Positions 1 to 8,173 of a stretch of DNA of 64,000 nucleotides are shown here, piece after piece (position 1 is the stretch's first letter; each line of letters opens with the position of its first letter). The stretch comes from an uncultured Paraprevotella sp. GTDB taxonomy: Bacteria; Bacteroidota; Bacteroidia; Bacteroidales; Bacteroidaceae. A program made the translations under genes and the position numbers. Where the stretch lies: positions 1-64,000 of the forward strand of contig CALUFQ010000010.1 of NCBI GenBank assembly GCA_944319925.1, in the 5' to 3' direction. The notes beneath the pieces were generated by a model that did not search any database, was not told where the DNA came from, and saw nothing but the letters and a program-made list of their open reading frames with translations.

Positions 1-248
1 ATAAAAATTCCGAGCCCCGAAAAAAGAATTCCGGGGCTCGGAATTTCGCGTTCCGGCCCCGAATTTTCTCGTCAGACCGCTCCAAAAAATGAATGATACC
101 GACAAAACCTTGCACAGAAACCCCGTTTTGTGCAAAAAAATCGCGCAAAAATCTGCTATTTGGGCCGGATTGCGCAAAAGTCGCGTCACGAAAATCAGCC
201 CAAACGGTACAATTTGTCTGTTTTCACAAGCATTTCATGACATCCTGA
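1..248 (-). repeat. 248-bp dispersed repeat, left copy
   Basis: The reverse complement of this stretch aligns collinearly, with scattered substitutions, to 60749-60995. It carries a perfect 14-bp hairpin (arms 5-18 and 33-46, AAATTCCGAGCCCC and its complement). The other copy keeps the hairpin although its arm sequence differs. There is no convincing ORF. The element may extend left of the window. It could be a non-autonomous mobile element, a structured RNA, or a repeated intergenic module; the sequence does not decide between them. Confidence 0.85.
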
Positions 249-647
249 TTTTGGGGTCGTAACGACCCTTTTGTTTTCCATGCGGATGCCAAGACTGTCC
301 CGCCTCGCAGGGGGACGAGCCCCGAAGGGGCGGAGGGGGTCTTACACCCACGGGGGCGTAACGCCCCTTCTGTTCGCCGTGCGACGGGCATAATGCCGTT
401 TTGTTTCCCCTTGCGGAATGACACGTGGGTGGGAAACCCCTCCGGCTCTTCGAGCCACCTCCCCTGCAAGGCGGAGGAGTTTTTTCTCCGCAAGGGTAAG
501 TGACGGGAGGCATGGCATTTGATTACAAATGAATATTCGTCAGTTGTTAAATCCCCAAGGCTAGGAACAGTTCCTATATTTCTACTGCTCCAAAATCCCA
601 AACGGTTCCTAATTCGTTTGCGGGAACGGAGCGCAGGTTACAGAAAA
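249..647. other. Non-coding region rich in short palindromes
   Basis: No believable gene is seen. The ORFs here are low-complexity, rich in Pro, Arg and Gly, and start inside GC-rich inverted repeats such as gggggcgtaacgcccc near 353-367. The part at 430-490 resembles the degenerate cctcc...ggagg dispersed repeats common in gut bacterial intergenic DNA. I see no RNA gene or IS terminus. Confidence 0.5.
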
Positions 648-667
648 AGGCTCTCTCACGAGAGCCT
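648..667 (-). terminator. Intrinsic terminator after DUF2023 gene
   Basis: An 8-bp perfect stem (AGGCTCTC/GAGAGCCT) with a 4-nt loop is followed on the minus strand by TTTTT. It lies about 55 bp past the stop of the minus-strand DUF2023 gene. Confidence 0.75.
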
Positions 668-721
668 GATTCCCTGATTTAAATCCAAAACGATATAAAG
701 AAATTGTATGAAAAGTGGTTA

Positions 722-1054
722 TCATGATACTTCCCGGACGCATGCCGTGCGCTTGCAGAAGCGTTCGCACTGCATGCAGATGTCATAACCCAGCAGCGCA
801 CCGAGGATGAAATCCTCTTCGGGGGTGAGTTCCTGCAGCGGGCGGGTAATCATCCGGCGCACGACTTCAATGCACTCGTCGCGCCCGAAGAAAATGTTGG
901 TGCGCCCGTTGCCTACCTCCTGCAGTTCGTAGGCGATGCCTTCGTTTTCCAGCCGCTTGACGGCTTCGGCGGAATAACGGCCGTTGACAGTGAAGAGCAC
1001 CATTCGCCTGACACCTTTCTTGTATTCGTAAATGTGGTTGGCAAAGACCCTCAT
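722..1054 (-). CDS. DUF2023 family protein
   Basis: A small cytosolic protein of about 110 residues. It starts MRVFANHIYEYKKG, as DUF2023 proteins do, and ends in a Cys-rich tail (CMQCERFCKRTAC). The function of the family is unknown. In Bacteroidetes it commonly sits beside flavodoxin, as here, where fldA lies just upstream on the same strand. The reading frame is open back to 1168, but a good promoter (-7 box 1123-1131) lies inside that extension, so a start at 1168 is unlikely. Starts at 1099 and 1054 are both possible; I chose 1054 because the family homology begins there. The CxxC-containing tail suggests metal or redox chemistry, which is inference. Confidence 0.75.
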   Translation of the reverse strand: MRVFANHIYEYKKGVRRMVLFTVNGRYSAEAVKRLENEGIAYELQEVGNGRTNIFFGRDECIEVVRRMITRPLQELTPEEDFILGALLGYDICMQCERFCKRTACVREVS

Positions 1055-1122
1055 CACGGAGTTTCCGCCTGGAATATGGATGGTCGCGGTTGTTTCCATT
1101 GCTTCGTCTTTTTCTTCTGCTT

Positions 1123-1154
1123 GCAAAGTTAAGCGAAATCCGTTGGTTTTGCAA
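1123..1154 (-). promoter_or_regulatory. Promoter of DUF2023 gene
   Basis: On the minus strand TTG (1154-1152), 20 nt, then TAACTTTGC (1131-1123) matches the Bacteroidetes sigma-ABfr pattern. The -33 element is embedded in GCGATTGCAA, which also occurs at the -33 position of the flavodoxin promoter. Confidence 0.65.
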
Positions 1155-1217
1155 TCGCTAAAATCCATGATTGTTTGCGCTCAGGCCGACATGGGTTTAC
1201 TTGTTTTCAAGTATGCG

Positions 1218-1724
1218 TCATGCCGTTTCTGACAGAATCTGCTTGGCCCAATTGGCAATCCGTTCCTCGCTCTTGTCACTTTCGTTTACGTCATCGAGTG
1301 CCAACCCGATGAAGTGTCCGCCTTCGACGGCTGTGGAGCCGGTGAAATTGTAGCCTTCTGCCGGAACGCTTCCGATGAAAGTGCATCCCGAATCTGCTAA
1401 GGCATCTTTTAGGTGGGTCATGGCTTCGCAGAACGTGTCACCATAGGATTCTCCGTCGCCGCAGGCGAAAAGTGCCACCGGTTTGCCGGCCAGGTCGGCC
1501 TTTTTCAGGATTTCCACTCCGTCGTACCAGTCATCTTGCAGGTCTCCGCAGCCCCATGTGGAAGAGCCGAGAATCAACATGTCGCTGCCCTCCAGCGTTT
1601 CTTTGGTCATGTCCGTCACATTGTGTACGTTTTCGCTCCCGATTCCCAGTGCGTTGGCAATCATTGAAGCCAGTGTCTCGCAGGTTCCCGTGGTGGAACC
1701 GTAGTAAATGGTCATTTGTTTCAT
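1218..1724 (-). CDS. fldA: Flavodoxin (FMN electron carrier)
   Basis: A 168-residue long-chain flavodoxin that carries electrons through non-covalent FMN in the cytosol, often replacing ferredoxin under iron limitation. The N-terminal phosphate-binding loop is visible (YGSTTGTCET, residues 8-17), as are the downstream SSTWGCGDLQDDW and FACGDGESYGDTF segments that form the isoalloxazine-binding loops. Length and segment order fit the family. It has its own promoter at 1775-1806 and is followed on the same strand by the DUF2023 gene, which has a related promoter. Confidence 0.95.
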   Translation of the reverse strand: MKQMTIYYGSTTGTCETLASMIANALGIGSENVHNVTDMTKETLEGSDMLILGSSTWGCGDLQDDWYDGVEILKKADLAGKPVALFACGDGESYGDTFCEAMTHLKDALADSGCTFIGSVPAEGYNFTGSTAVEGGHFIGLALDDVNESDKSEERIANWAKQILSETA

Positions 1725-1774
1725 GTCCTTTTCCTGTTTTGATGTGTATTCTTTGTTCGCTTATTTTTGATGCG

Positions 1775-1806
1775 GCAAAGTTAACACAAGGGGCGTGGAC
1801 TTGCAA
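1775..1806 (-). promoter_or_regulatory. Promoter of fldA
   Basis: Minus-strand TTG (1806-1804), 20 nt, TAACTTTGC (1783-1775). Spacing and -7 sequence are identical to the DUF2023 promoter. The -33 TTG falls inside one arm of the large palindrome at 1791-1840. Confidence 0.65.
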
Positions 1807-1840
1807 TCGCCAAGTTTGGTGATTTTGCAAGTCCACGCCC
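1791..1840. promoter_or_regulatory. 50-bp palindrome overlapping fldA promoter
   Basis: Perfect 16-bp arms GGGCGTGGACTTGCAA (1791-1806) and TTGCAAGTCCACGCCC (1825-1840), with an inner region (TCGCCA/TGGTGA) that can also pair. It lies 40 bp past the stop of the amylase gene and overlaps the fldA -33 element. It could be an operator or an attenuating hairpin for amylase read-through. No T-run follows it on the minus strand, so it is not a classical terminator. Confidence 0.5.
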
Positions 1841-1879
1841 TACTTGATAACCATGAGGCCGGGTGGGTCCGGGAGCTTT

Positions 1880-3571
1880 TTAAAGCCTTATCCGGAGGAT
1901 TTTCCCGCCGTATGCCGGCACGTCGCTCAACAATGGATGTGAGGAGTTGAAGGCGACGCATTCTTGGGCATTGTCCAATAGGTCTTGGGCTATTACCTCT
2001 TCTTTTTCTTCAATTTGGAAGAATTCGAAGAAGTGGCGCGGAAGGCAGACTGCCGTGTGTAGTTTCGTGTCGCAGAAATTGGCGATGATGACGAGCAGTT
2101 CCTTGTCTTTCCGGCGCGCGAAAGCATAACATTTGTCGGCATTGAACAAGTCAGAGCCGGTGTTGGCATACATCAAGTCGTAGAAATCCCCTTCGCGCAG
2201 GGCTTTTTCTTGGTTGCACAACGCCAGCACCCGGGCATAGAAATTCCTGAGTGCGGTTTCTTCCGCGGTGAGTTGACGTCCGCTGAAACGGCCTTTGTCG
2301 CGCCATCGCCGGATGGTGTCCACGCTCCAATAGTCGAAAATCGTGGTCCGCCCGTCGCGCCCGCTGAAACCTTCTTCGTCCATGCCGCGCTCGCCGAGTT
2401 CCTGGCCGAAGTAAATCATGAAAGGATTCCGTCCCATACAGGCACTGACGAGCAATGCGGGTTTCCCTTTTTCGGCGTTTCCGGCAAAGAAGTCCGAAGC
2501 GAGGCGTTGCTCGTCGTGGTTTTCAAGGAAGTTCAGCATGTGGTCTTTGATGTCATCTACACTTTGCCAGCATCCCGTGATTTGCCGGGCGGAAGCATGT
2601 CCGCAGGTCACGTTCCTAAGCGTGTCGTAGAGACCTACTTTGTCATAAAGGAAATCAAAATGTCCCCGGTGGAGATAATTTCGGTATTCGTTCGGATTAT
2701 AAACCTCGGCAATGAACAGGATGGAAGGGTAGTGGCATTTCACTTGCGGGATGGCCCATTCCCAAAATTCCACCGGTACCATCTCGGCCATGTCGCAACG
2801 GAATGCGTCCACGCCTTTGCTGCTCCAGAAGAGCAGGATGTCACGCATCTTGAACCAGGTGGAGGGGACAGGATTGAAGCAGGCGGTGCGTCCGCCGCAG
2901 TAATCCACGCCGTAGTTGAGCTTCACGGTTTCATACCAGTCATTCCGGCCTGGCGAGGGCGAGAAGTTGTCGTTGCCCGTGGCTTTTGCCGGACTTTCAT
3001 GGTACGGGGCCGAAGCATCGCCTTGGAGGTCGAAACCGGGTTGGAATGTGCTGCCGGGAATGTAGTAGAAATTGTTCTGCGGGGAGAAAGCCATGCCCGT
3101 GTCGTCGTTTTCCCCAAGGTCTTCCACGCCTTGCGGGCGGTTGGCGGAATGGTATTGCCGGGCCACGTGGTTGGGTACAAAGTCGATGATGACTTTCAGC
3201 CCTGCGTCGTGGGTGCGGCGGACAAGGTTCAGGAATTCCCCGTTTCGTTTTTCGGGGTTCACGGCCAAGTCGGGGTCAACGTCATAATAGTCTCTGATGG
3301 CGTAGGGCGAGCCGGCTTTTCCTTTGACGATGGCCGGATGGTTGGCAGGGAGGCCGAATGGACTATAGTCTGTTTGTGTGGCATGCGCGATGACTCCGGT
3401 GTACCAGACGTGGGTAATCCCGAGGGCTTTGATTTCCGCCAATGCCTTCTTGGTGAAATCGGCGAAGTGGCCGCATCCGTTTTCTTCAATTGTGCCGTTG
3501 GGGGTGCAGGGCGTATGGTCGTTGCCGAAAAGGCGGGTAAACGCTTGATAAATGATGATTCTGTTTCTCAT
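1880..3571 (-). CDS. GH13 alpha-amylase, cytoplasmic
   Basis: A 563-residue glycoside hydrolase family 13 enzyme acting on alpha-glucans or maltooligosaccharides. The conserved regions are visible: DFVPNH (130-135), GVDAFRCD with the nucleophile Asp260, FIAEV with the acid/base Glu289, and NHDE (351-354). Residues after about 470 would form the C-terminal beta domain. The frame is open upstream to 4018, but that stretch is antisense to fabD; homology begins at MRNRIIIYQ. No signal peptide is seen, so it probably acts in the cytosol on imported or stored glucan. Exact specificity (alpha-amylase, oligosaccharide hydrolase or glucanotransferase) is not settled. Confidence 0.9.
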   Translation of the reverse strand: MRNRIIIYQAFTRLFGNDHTPCTPNGTIEENGCGHFADFTKKALAEIKALGITHVWYTGVIAHATQTDYSPFGLPANHPAIVKGKAGSPYAIRDYYDVDPDLAVNPEKRNGEFLNLVRRTHDAGLKVIIDFVPNHVARQYHSANRPQGVEDLGENDDTGMAFSPQNNFYYIPGSTFQPGFDLQGDASAPYHESPAKATGNDNFSPSPGRNDWYETVKLNYGVDYCGGRTACFNPVPSTWFKMRDILLFWSSKGVDAFRCDMAEMVPVEFWEWAIPQVKCHYPSILFIAEVYNPNEYRNYLHRGHFDFLYDKVGLYDTLRNVTCGHASARQITGCWQSVDDIKDHMLNFLENHDEQRLASDFFAGNAEKGKPALLVSACMGRNPFMIYFGQELGERGMDEEGFSGRDGRTTIFDYWSVDTIRRWRDKGRFSGRQLTAEETALRNFYARVLALCNQEKALREGDFYDLMYANTGSDLFNADKCYAFARRKDKELLVIIANFCDTKLHTAVCLPRHFFEFFQIEEKEEVIAQDLLDNAQECVAFNSSHPLLSDVPAYGGKILRIRL

Positions 3572-3601
3572 ATACCTTAATATATATGCCAAATTAAAAT
3601 A

Positions 3602-3627
3602 TCCCCTCGCCGTAATTGGCAAGGGGA
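3602..3627 (-). terminator. Intrinsic terminator after fabD
   Basis: Stem TCCCCT.GCC/GGC.AGGGGA with one mismatch and a GTAATT loop, followed on the minus strand by ATATTTTAATTT. It lies 18 bp past the fabD stop and separates fabD from the amylase gene. Confidence 0.6.
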
Positions 3628-3645
3628 CATCTTTTGTCGTGTGGT

Positions 3646-4545
3646 TTAGGCATCTATGCCGTGTGCCGTGACGGCATCGTTGCCTTTGGCTATTTTCCCG
3701 ATCAAGCCTTGCAGCACTTTCCCCGGGCCGCATTCCGTGAAGTCCGTGGCACCGGCAGCAATCATGTTCTGCACTTCTTGTGTCCAACGCACGGGAGCTG
3801 TCAACTGGGCAATCAAATTGGCTTTGATTTCCTCCGGATTGGTGTGGGCTTGTGCGTCCACGTTCTGATATACGGCGCACTTCGGCGTGTGGAAATTCGT
3901 TTTTTCGATGGCGGCCTGCAGTTCGTCTTTGGCAGGTTGCATCAACGGGGAGTGGAAAGCACCGCCGACAGGGAGAAGCAATGCACGGCGCGCACCGGCT
4001 TCCTTCAATTTTTCGCATGCGGCTTTCACGGCTTCAATGTTTCCGCTGATGACCAGCTGGCCCGGGCAATTGTAGTTGGCCGGGACAACCACGTTGTCGG
4101 CAGAATGGATTTCGCTGCATGTCTTTTCGATGGTGGCATCGTCCAAACCCACGATGGCGGCCATTGTGGACGGCGCGGCTTCGCAGGCTTTCTGCATGGC
4201 CATGGCGCGGGCATAGACCAGTTTCAAGCCGTCTTCGAAATCCAATGCGCCGCCGGCCACCAATGCCGAAAATTCGCCCAAAGAATGTCCGGCTACCATG
4301 TCGGGTGTAAAAGCTTCGCCCATGCAGAGTGCCGAAATGACGGAATGGAGAAACACGGCAGGTTGCGTGACTTTGGTTTGCTTCAGTTCTTCGTCAGTCC
4401 CGTTGAACATGATGTCCGTGATGCGGAAACCCAAGATGTCGTTCGCTTTCTCGAATAAATCTTTTGCTACAGGGTTGTTTTCATACAGGTCTTTGCCCAT
4501 TCCGACGAATTGGGCACCCTGACCGGGGAATACAAATGCTTTCAT
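3646..4545 (-). CDS. fabD: Malonyl-CoA:ACP transacylase
   Basis: A 299-residue enzyme that moves malonyl from CoA to acyl carrier protein, feeding fatty acid synthesis and, plausibly, the aryl-polyene cluster further along, which has no malonyltransferase of its own. The GQGAQ oxyanion segment (8-12), nucleophile GHSLG (Ser88), and catalytic His198 in GGAFHSPLM are visible. Length is typical. It follows thiD on the same strand after a 52-bp gap and is bounded by a terminator. Confidence 0.97.
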   Translation of the reverse strand: MKAFVFPGQGAQFVGMGKDLYENNPVAKDLFEKANDILGFRITDIMFNGTDEELKQTKVTQPAVFLHSVISALCMGEAFTPDMVAGHSLGEFSALVAGGALDFEDGLKLVYARAMAMQKACEAAPSTMAAIVGLDDATIEKTCSEIHSADNVVVPANYNCPGQLVISGNIEAVKAACEKLKEAGARRALLLPVGGAFHSPLMQPAKDELQAAIEKTNFHTPKCAVYQNVDAQAHTNPEEIKANLIAQLTAPVRWTQEVQNMIAAGATDFTECGPGKVLQGLIGKIAKGNDAVTAHGIDA

Positions 4546-4597
4546 GTAGTTATAGCTTTTTAATGAGATTCCTAACTAATTGCAAAATTACAAAAAC

Positions 4598-5416
4598 TTA
4601 CTTTATTATCAGCTTTTCGGGGGCAAAAAAATGATTCAGCGGGCCGTGGCCTTTGCCTATTGACACATCTTTTCCTGCGGCGAGTGCGTCTGAAAGGAAT
4701 TGTTTGCCCTTGGCCACGGCGTTTGGCATGTTTTCTCCGCGGGCGAGATAAGAAGCTATGGCCGAGGAGAGTGTGCAACCCGTTCCGTGGGTGTTTCTCG
4801 AATCTATTTTTGTGGCATGGAAATGGACGACTTCTTGCGGGTGTCCTCCCGTAACCAGGACATCGGTCATGTCATGTCCTCTCAAATGTCCTCCTTTTAC
4901 CAATACGGCTCGGCATCCGTTCATGAGAATGACACGTCCGGCGGCCGCCATGTCCTCGGAAGTCCGGATTGTGACTCCCGAAAGCGTTTCGGCTTCGGGA
5001 ATGTTAGGCGTGAGCAACGTGCAAATCGGTATCAGTTCTTTTACCAATATGTCCATGGCTTCCGGAGAGACCAATGGATACCCGCTGCTGGAAATGAGGA
5101 CAGGGTCGAAGATGACCGGGATGCCGTGGCCGTTTAGTGAAGCGGCCACGGCGGAAATGACTCCTTTGTCCGTGACCATGCCGATTTTCACGGCATCGGG
5201 CATAAGGTCTTCCATGGCGGCCTTGATTTGTTCGCCAACCCATTTCGCAGGAACGGGAAGAACGTCTTTCACGCCGCACGTGTCTTGTACGGTGACAGCC
5301 GTGATGGCACTGGCCGCATAACAACCCAATGCGGAAATTGTCTTAATGTCTGCTTGGATGCCTGCCCCGCCACTGCAATCAGAGCCGGCAATGGTCAAAA
5401 CTGTGATATATTTCAT
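4598..5416 (-). CDS. thiD: Hydroxymethylpyrimidine/phosphomethylpyrimidine kinase
   Basis: A 272-residue ribokinase-fold kinase that phosphorylates HMP and HMP-phosphate in thiamine synthesis. Visible are AGSDCSGGAGIQADIK near the N-terminus (substrate/ATP site) and the C-terminal anion hole GTGCTLSSAI. The frame is open to 5458, but the -7 box at 5427-5435 excludes that start; MKYITVLTIAGSD at 5416 is the family start. No TPP riboswitch is visible; the leader would be only a few bases. Isolated from other thiamine genes, so it may serve in pyrimidine salvage. Confidence 0.95.
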   Translation of the reverse strand: MKYITVLTIAGSDCSGGAGIQADIKTISALGCYAASAITAVTVQDTCGVKDVLPVPAKWVGEQIKAAMEDLMPDAVKIGMVTDKGVISAVAASLNGHGIPVIFDPVLISSSGYPLVSPEAMDILVKELIPICTLLTPNIPEAETLSGVTIRTSEDMAAAGRVILMNGCRAVLVKGGHLRGHDMTDVLVTGGHPQEVVHFHATKIDSRNTHGTGCTLSSAIASYLARGENMPNAVAKGKQFLSDALAAGKDVSIGKGHGPLNHFFAPEKLIIK

Positions 5417-5426
5417 GATTTTGTAT

Positions 5427-5458
5427 GCAAAGATAGGGCTTTGGTTGGTGATGCACAA
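5427..5458 (-). promoter_or_regulatory. Promoter of thiD, near-leaderless
   Basis: Minus-strand TTG (5458-5456), 20 nt, TATCTTTGC (5435-5427). The ATG at 5416 lies 10 bp past the box, so the transcript should have almost no 5' leader. Confidence 0.65.
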
Positions 5459-5560
5459 ATAGGAAATATGGAATCTTGAAAAAAATAGTGGGAAAAATTG
5501 TAGGCGGATTTAGAAAAATAGTTGTAATTTTGTGACAAAACATTAATTAGGGCAAAGACC

Positions 5561-6622
5561 ATGGGAAATAGTGACAATTATCTTGTGATTATGGCCGGAG
5601 GCATTGGTAGCCGTTTTTGGCCGATGAGCACACCTGAATGTCCCAAACAATTCATAGACGTGTTAGGGTGCGGGCGCACTTTGTTGCAATTGACGGTAGA
5701 TCGCTTCAAGAGCATCTGTCCCCAGGAAAACATCTGGGTGGTGACCTCCGCTTCGTATGCCGATATTGTGAAAGAGCAACTTCCGGGGGTTCCGGAATCC
5801 AACATATTAAGGGAGCCATGCCGGCGGAATACGGCCCCGTGCATCGCGTATGTGAGTTGGCGCATAAAAAAGCAAAATCCAAAAGCTAACATCGTGGTTA
5901 CGCCAAGTGACCATATCGTGATGAACGTGCCGGAATTTGAACGGGTCATTTTGTGCGGCCTGAAATTCACGGCCGAGACAGATTCCATCCTCACGTTGGG
6001 GATGAAGCCTAACCGTCCGGAAACGGGATATGGCTACATCCAAGCGGACTTGAGCTTCGCTTCGGCGCGCAACAAGGAAATATTCAGGGTGGATTCGTTC
6101 AAGGAAAAGCCGGACTTGGCCACAGCGAGCCGTTATATTCAAAAAAACAATTATTTTTGGAATGCCGGGATATTTTTGTGGAACGTCAGCACCATCGTGA
6201 ATGCATTCCGCGTCTATCAGCCAGCCATCGCGCAAATTTTCGAAGGGCTGATGCCCGTTTACGGCACACCGCAGGAACAGGAAGCGATTGACAGGGAATT
6301 CCCGTTGTGCGAGAATATCTCTGTGGATTATGCCATCATGGAAAAGGTAGAGGAGATATTCGTGCTTCCGGCTAATTTCGGATGGAGCGACTTGGGCACT
6401 TGGGGGTCGTTGCACGAGCATGTGGCTCATGATGCCTATGGAAACGCTTGCATCGGGAAAAACATTTCTGTCTATGACACGCGGAATTGCATGATTCATG
6501 TCACGCAGGAACGCAAGGTGGTGGTTCAAGGGCTGGAGGGTTTTATCGTAGCGGAGAAAAACGACACTTTGCTGATATGCAAACTGTCGGAAGAACAACG
6601 AATCAAGCAATTCAGTGAATGA
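5561..6622 (+). CDS. manC: Mannose-1-phosphate guanylyltransferase
   Basis: A 353-residue nucleotidyltransferase making GDP-mannose from mannose-1-phosphate and GTP, a precursor for surface polysaccharide and GDP-fucose. The N-terminal GGIGSRFWPMS (13-23) is the nucleotide-binding signature, SDHIV follows, and FKEKPD is the sugar-phosphate lysine region. This is the short form without the fused C-terminal phosphomannose isomerase cupin. A -7 box TAATTTTG lies at 5525-5532. It is transcribed alone and converges with the TPR gene. Confidence 0.93.
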   Translation: MGNSDNYLVIMAGGIGSRFWPMSTPECPKQFIDVLGCGRTLLQLTVDRFKSICPQENIWVVTSASYADIVKEQLPGVPESNILREPCRRNTAPCIAYVSWRIKKQNPKANIVVTPSDHIVMNVPEFERVILCGLKFTAETDSILTLGMKPNRPETGYGYIQADLSFASARNKEIFRVDSFKEKPDLATASRYIQKNNYFWNAGIFLWNVSTIVNAFRVYQPAIAQIFEGLMPVYGTPQEQEAIDREFPLCENISVDYAIMEKVEEIFVLPANFGWSDLGTWGSLHEHVAHDAYGNACIGKNISVYDTRNCMIHVTQERKVVVQGLEGFIVAEKNDTLLICKLSEEQRIKQFSE

Positions 6623-6644
6623 TTGAAAGACAGCGTGGAAGCCG

Positions 6645-6670
6645 CGCGGGGACAGTCATTCGTCCCCGCG
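6645..6670 (+). terminator. Terminator after manC; loop holds TPR stop codon
   Basis: A 9-bp perfect stem CGCGGGGAC/GTCCCCGCG with an 8-nt loop is followed on the plus strand by TCTTTCC. The stop codon of the convergent TPR gene (6658-6656) lies in the loop, so the hairpin overlaps its 3' end. Confidence 0.55.
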
Positions 6671-8158
6671 TCTTTCCCTGTGTCTTTCGTGTGCGTCGTC
6701 CGGCTTTTCTTGTCGCCCCATCCGTTGAAACGAGTCGGCATGCGCCAAAACATATTGGTAGAAATCTTTTATTTCTATCTCTTCCGGGATATATTGCCCG
6801 ATGGTATATTCCACGCCGTCCGGGTCTTTTTCTATGGCTGTTTTCAGGCAAGACAAGAAATCCATGAATTGTCCCGTCTTGAGAAAGCACAGAGAAAGAT
6901 ACGCGTATGTCTTTCTCCTGTTCTCATTGGTGGCCGAAGCATGAAGGAGGGTATAGTTCAAATGCGGAATGGCCTCTTCGTAGGCTTTGTTCTCTGTTAA
7001 CGACACGCCTACGAAAAAGTGGGCATCGGCGGGTGTCGGGCTGCTTTGTATGTATTTGTCATAACAAGCCATCCCCTCTTCCTTGCGCCCGTTTTCCAAC
7101 ATGATATGCCCTTTATAAAGGTTGATGTCGTAATCGGGAAGAAGTTCCTTGACTTTTTGGATGTATTCCAATGCTTTTTCAGGTTTCCCCAGTTTGCTAT
7201 ATACCTCGGAAAGGTTTGCATAAATATGCTGTTGTTCCGAGGAAATGCCCTGTGCGATATCTTCCGCTAAAAGCAATTGGTCTAACGCGTCCTGGTAGGC
7301 ACCGACGGCCATGAGGCTTACCCCGTCGAAAAGGTAAGGAATCTCATTGGCGTTATATTCCTTAAAATAGCGGGTGTATAGTTCGTGTGCCGCTTCATAA
7401 TGTTGCTGTTGGAACATGCAATTGGCTTTCAGCAGCAAAGCCTGCGCGTTATGCTCGTCTATGGCCAAGGCGAAGTCGGCCGACTCTTTTGCCTTTGGGT
7501 AGTCCTCGCCCACGAAATATGCCTCGCCCAAAGAATTCCATGCGTTAAGGTCGTAAGGGTTGCGGTCCAACAATGCGTCCAGTAACTGCACCGCTTCCTG
7601 CAACCGGTTTGCCGCAATGAAGAAGTCGGCTTTGAGCCTTAGGAATTTCTCGTTGTCCGGTTCCATCTCCAAAGCCTTTTTCCCCCATCGCGCGGCCAAG
7701 TCCAAATATCCATAATCAAGAAATAACACGGCCGTGTCGTAGGCATACATGGCATAATCCTCGCTTTCCGTTTCGGCTGTCTGTTCCATGTATTTTTCGG
7801 CTTCGGCTTCTTTTCCTTCGCGCAAAAGCAGTTCTGCATTAAAGAAAATGACTTCCCTGTCGTTTTGGTCCGTGATGCAGTCGCGTATGGTCCTTGCGCC
7901 TTCCATGTCTCCGTCAAACATCTTTTGGCGCGCGAGGAAAATGAGGGGGTCTATGCTTCCGGGGTGGATTTCCAAAGCATAATGGATGCAATCCATGGCT
8001 TTCCCTTTCTCGTTGTGTATGAGGTAATACTCGGCTATGTCAGTCAGTTCGTCTGCTTCCAGATAAACTGACTGGCCGCCTTGTAGCATTTGCTCATATA
8101 AGACGAGCTTCTGCTTGAATTCATCCTCTTGGAAATAGGAGAGGTCTTCGTTGGGCAT
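6656..8158 (-). CDS. TPR-repeat protein
   Basis: A 500-residue soluble protein built almost wholly of tetratricopeptide repeats; units resembling AxxxYxxxxxxxPxxxxAW recur along it (for example PYDLNAWNSLGEAYFVGEDY near 200 and LGKPEKALEYIQKVKELLPDY near 340). No signal peptide, membrane segment or catalytic domain is seen. TPRs mediate protein-protein contacts; the partner is unknown. It sits 15 bp downstream of glnS on the same strand and is probably cotranscribed. The last 30 residues are highly charged (Glu/Arg/His). Confidence 0.85.
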   Translation of the reverse strand: MPNEDLSYFQEDEFKQKLVLYEQMLQGGQSVYLEADELTDIAEYYLIHNEKGKAMDCIHYALEIHPGSIDPLIFLARQKMFDGDMEGARTIRDCITDQNDREVIFFNAELLLREGKEAEAEKYMEQTAETESEDYAMYAYDTAVLFLDYGYLDLAARWGKKALEMEPDNEKFLRLKADFFIAANRLQEAVQLLDALLDRNPYDLNAWNSLGEAYFVGEDYPKAKESADFALAIDEHNAQALLLKANCMFQQQHYEAAHELYTRYFKEYNANEIPYLFDGVSLMAVGAYQDALDQLLLAEDIAQGISSEQQHIYANLSEVYSKLGKPEKALEYIQKVKELLPDYDINLYKGHIMLENGRKEEGMACYDKYIQSSPTPADAHFFVGVSLTENKAYEEAIPHLNYTLLHASATNENRRKTYAYLSLCFLKTGQFMDFLSCLKTAIEKDPDGVEYTIGQYIPEEIEIKDFYQYVLAHADSFQRMGRQEKPDDAHERHRERRGDE

Positions 8159-8173
8159 GTTGTCCGGGTTCCT

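Noticed and set aside
224-601. Minus-strand ORFs near the left end
   Set aside because: They translate GC-rich inverted repeats and low-complexity Pro/Arg sequence.
2210-3580. 456-codon plus-strand ORF
   Set aside because: Fully antisense to the GH13 amylase, whose catalytic motifs are intact; the antisense translation shows no domain.
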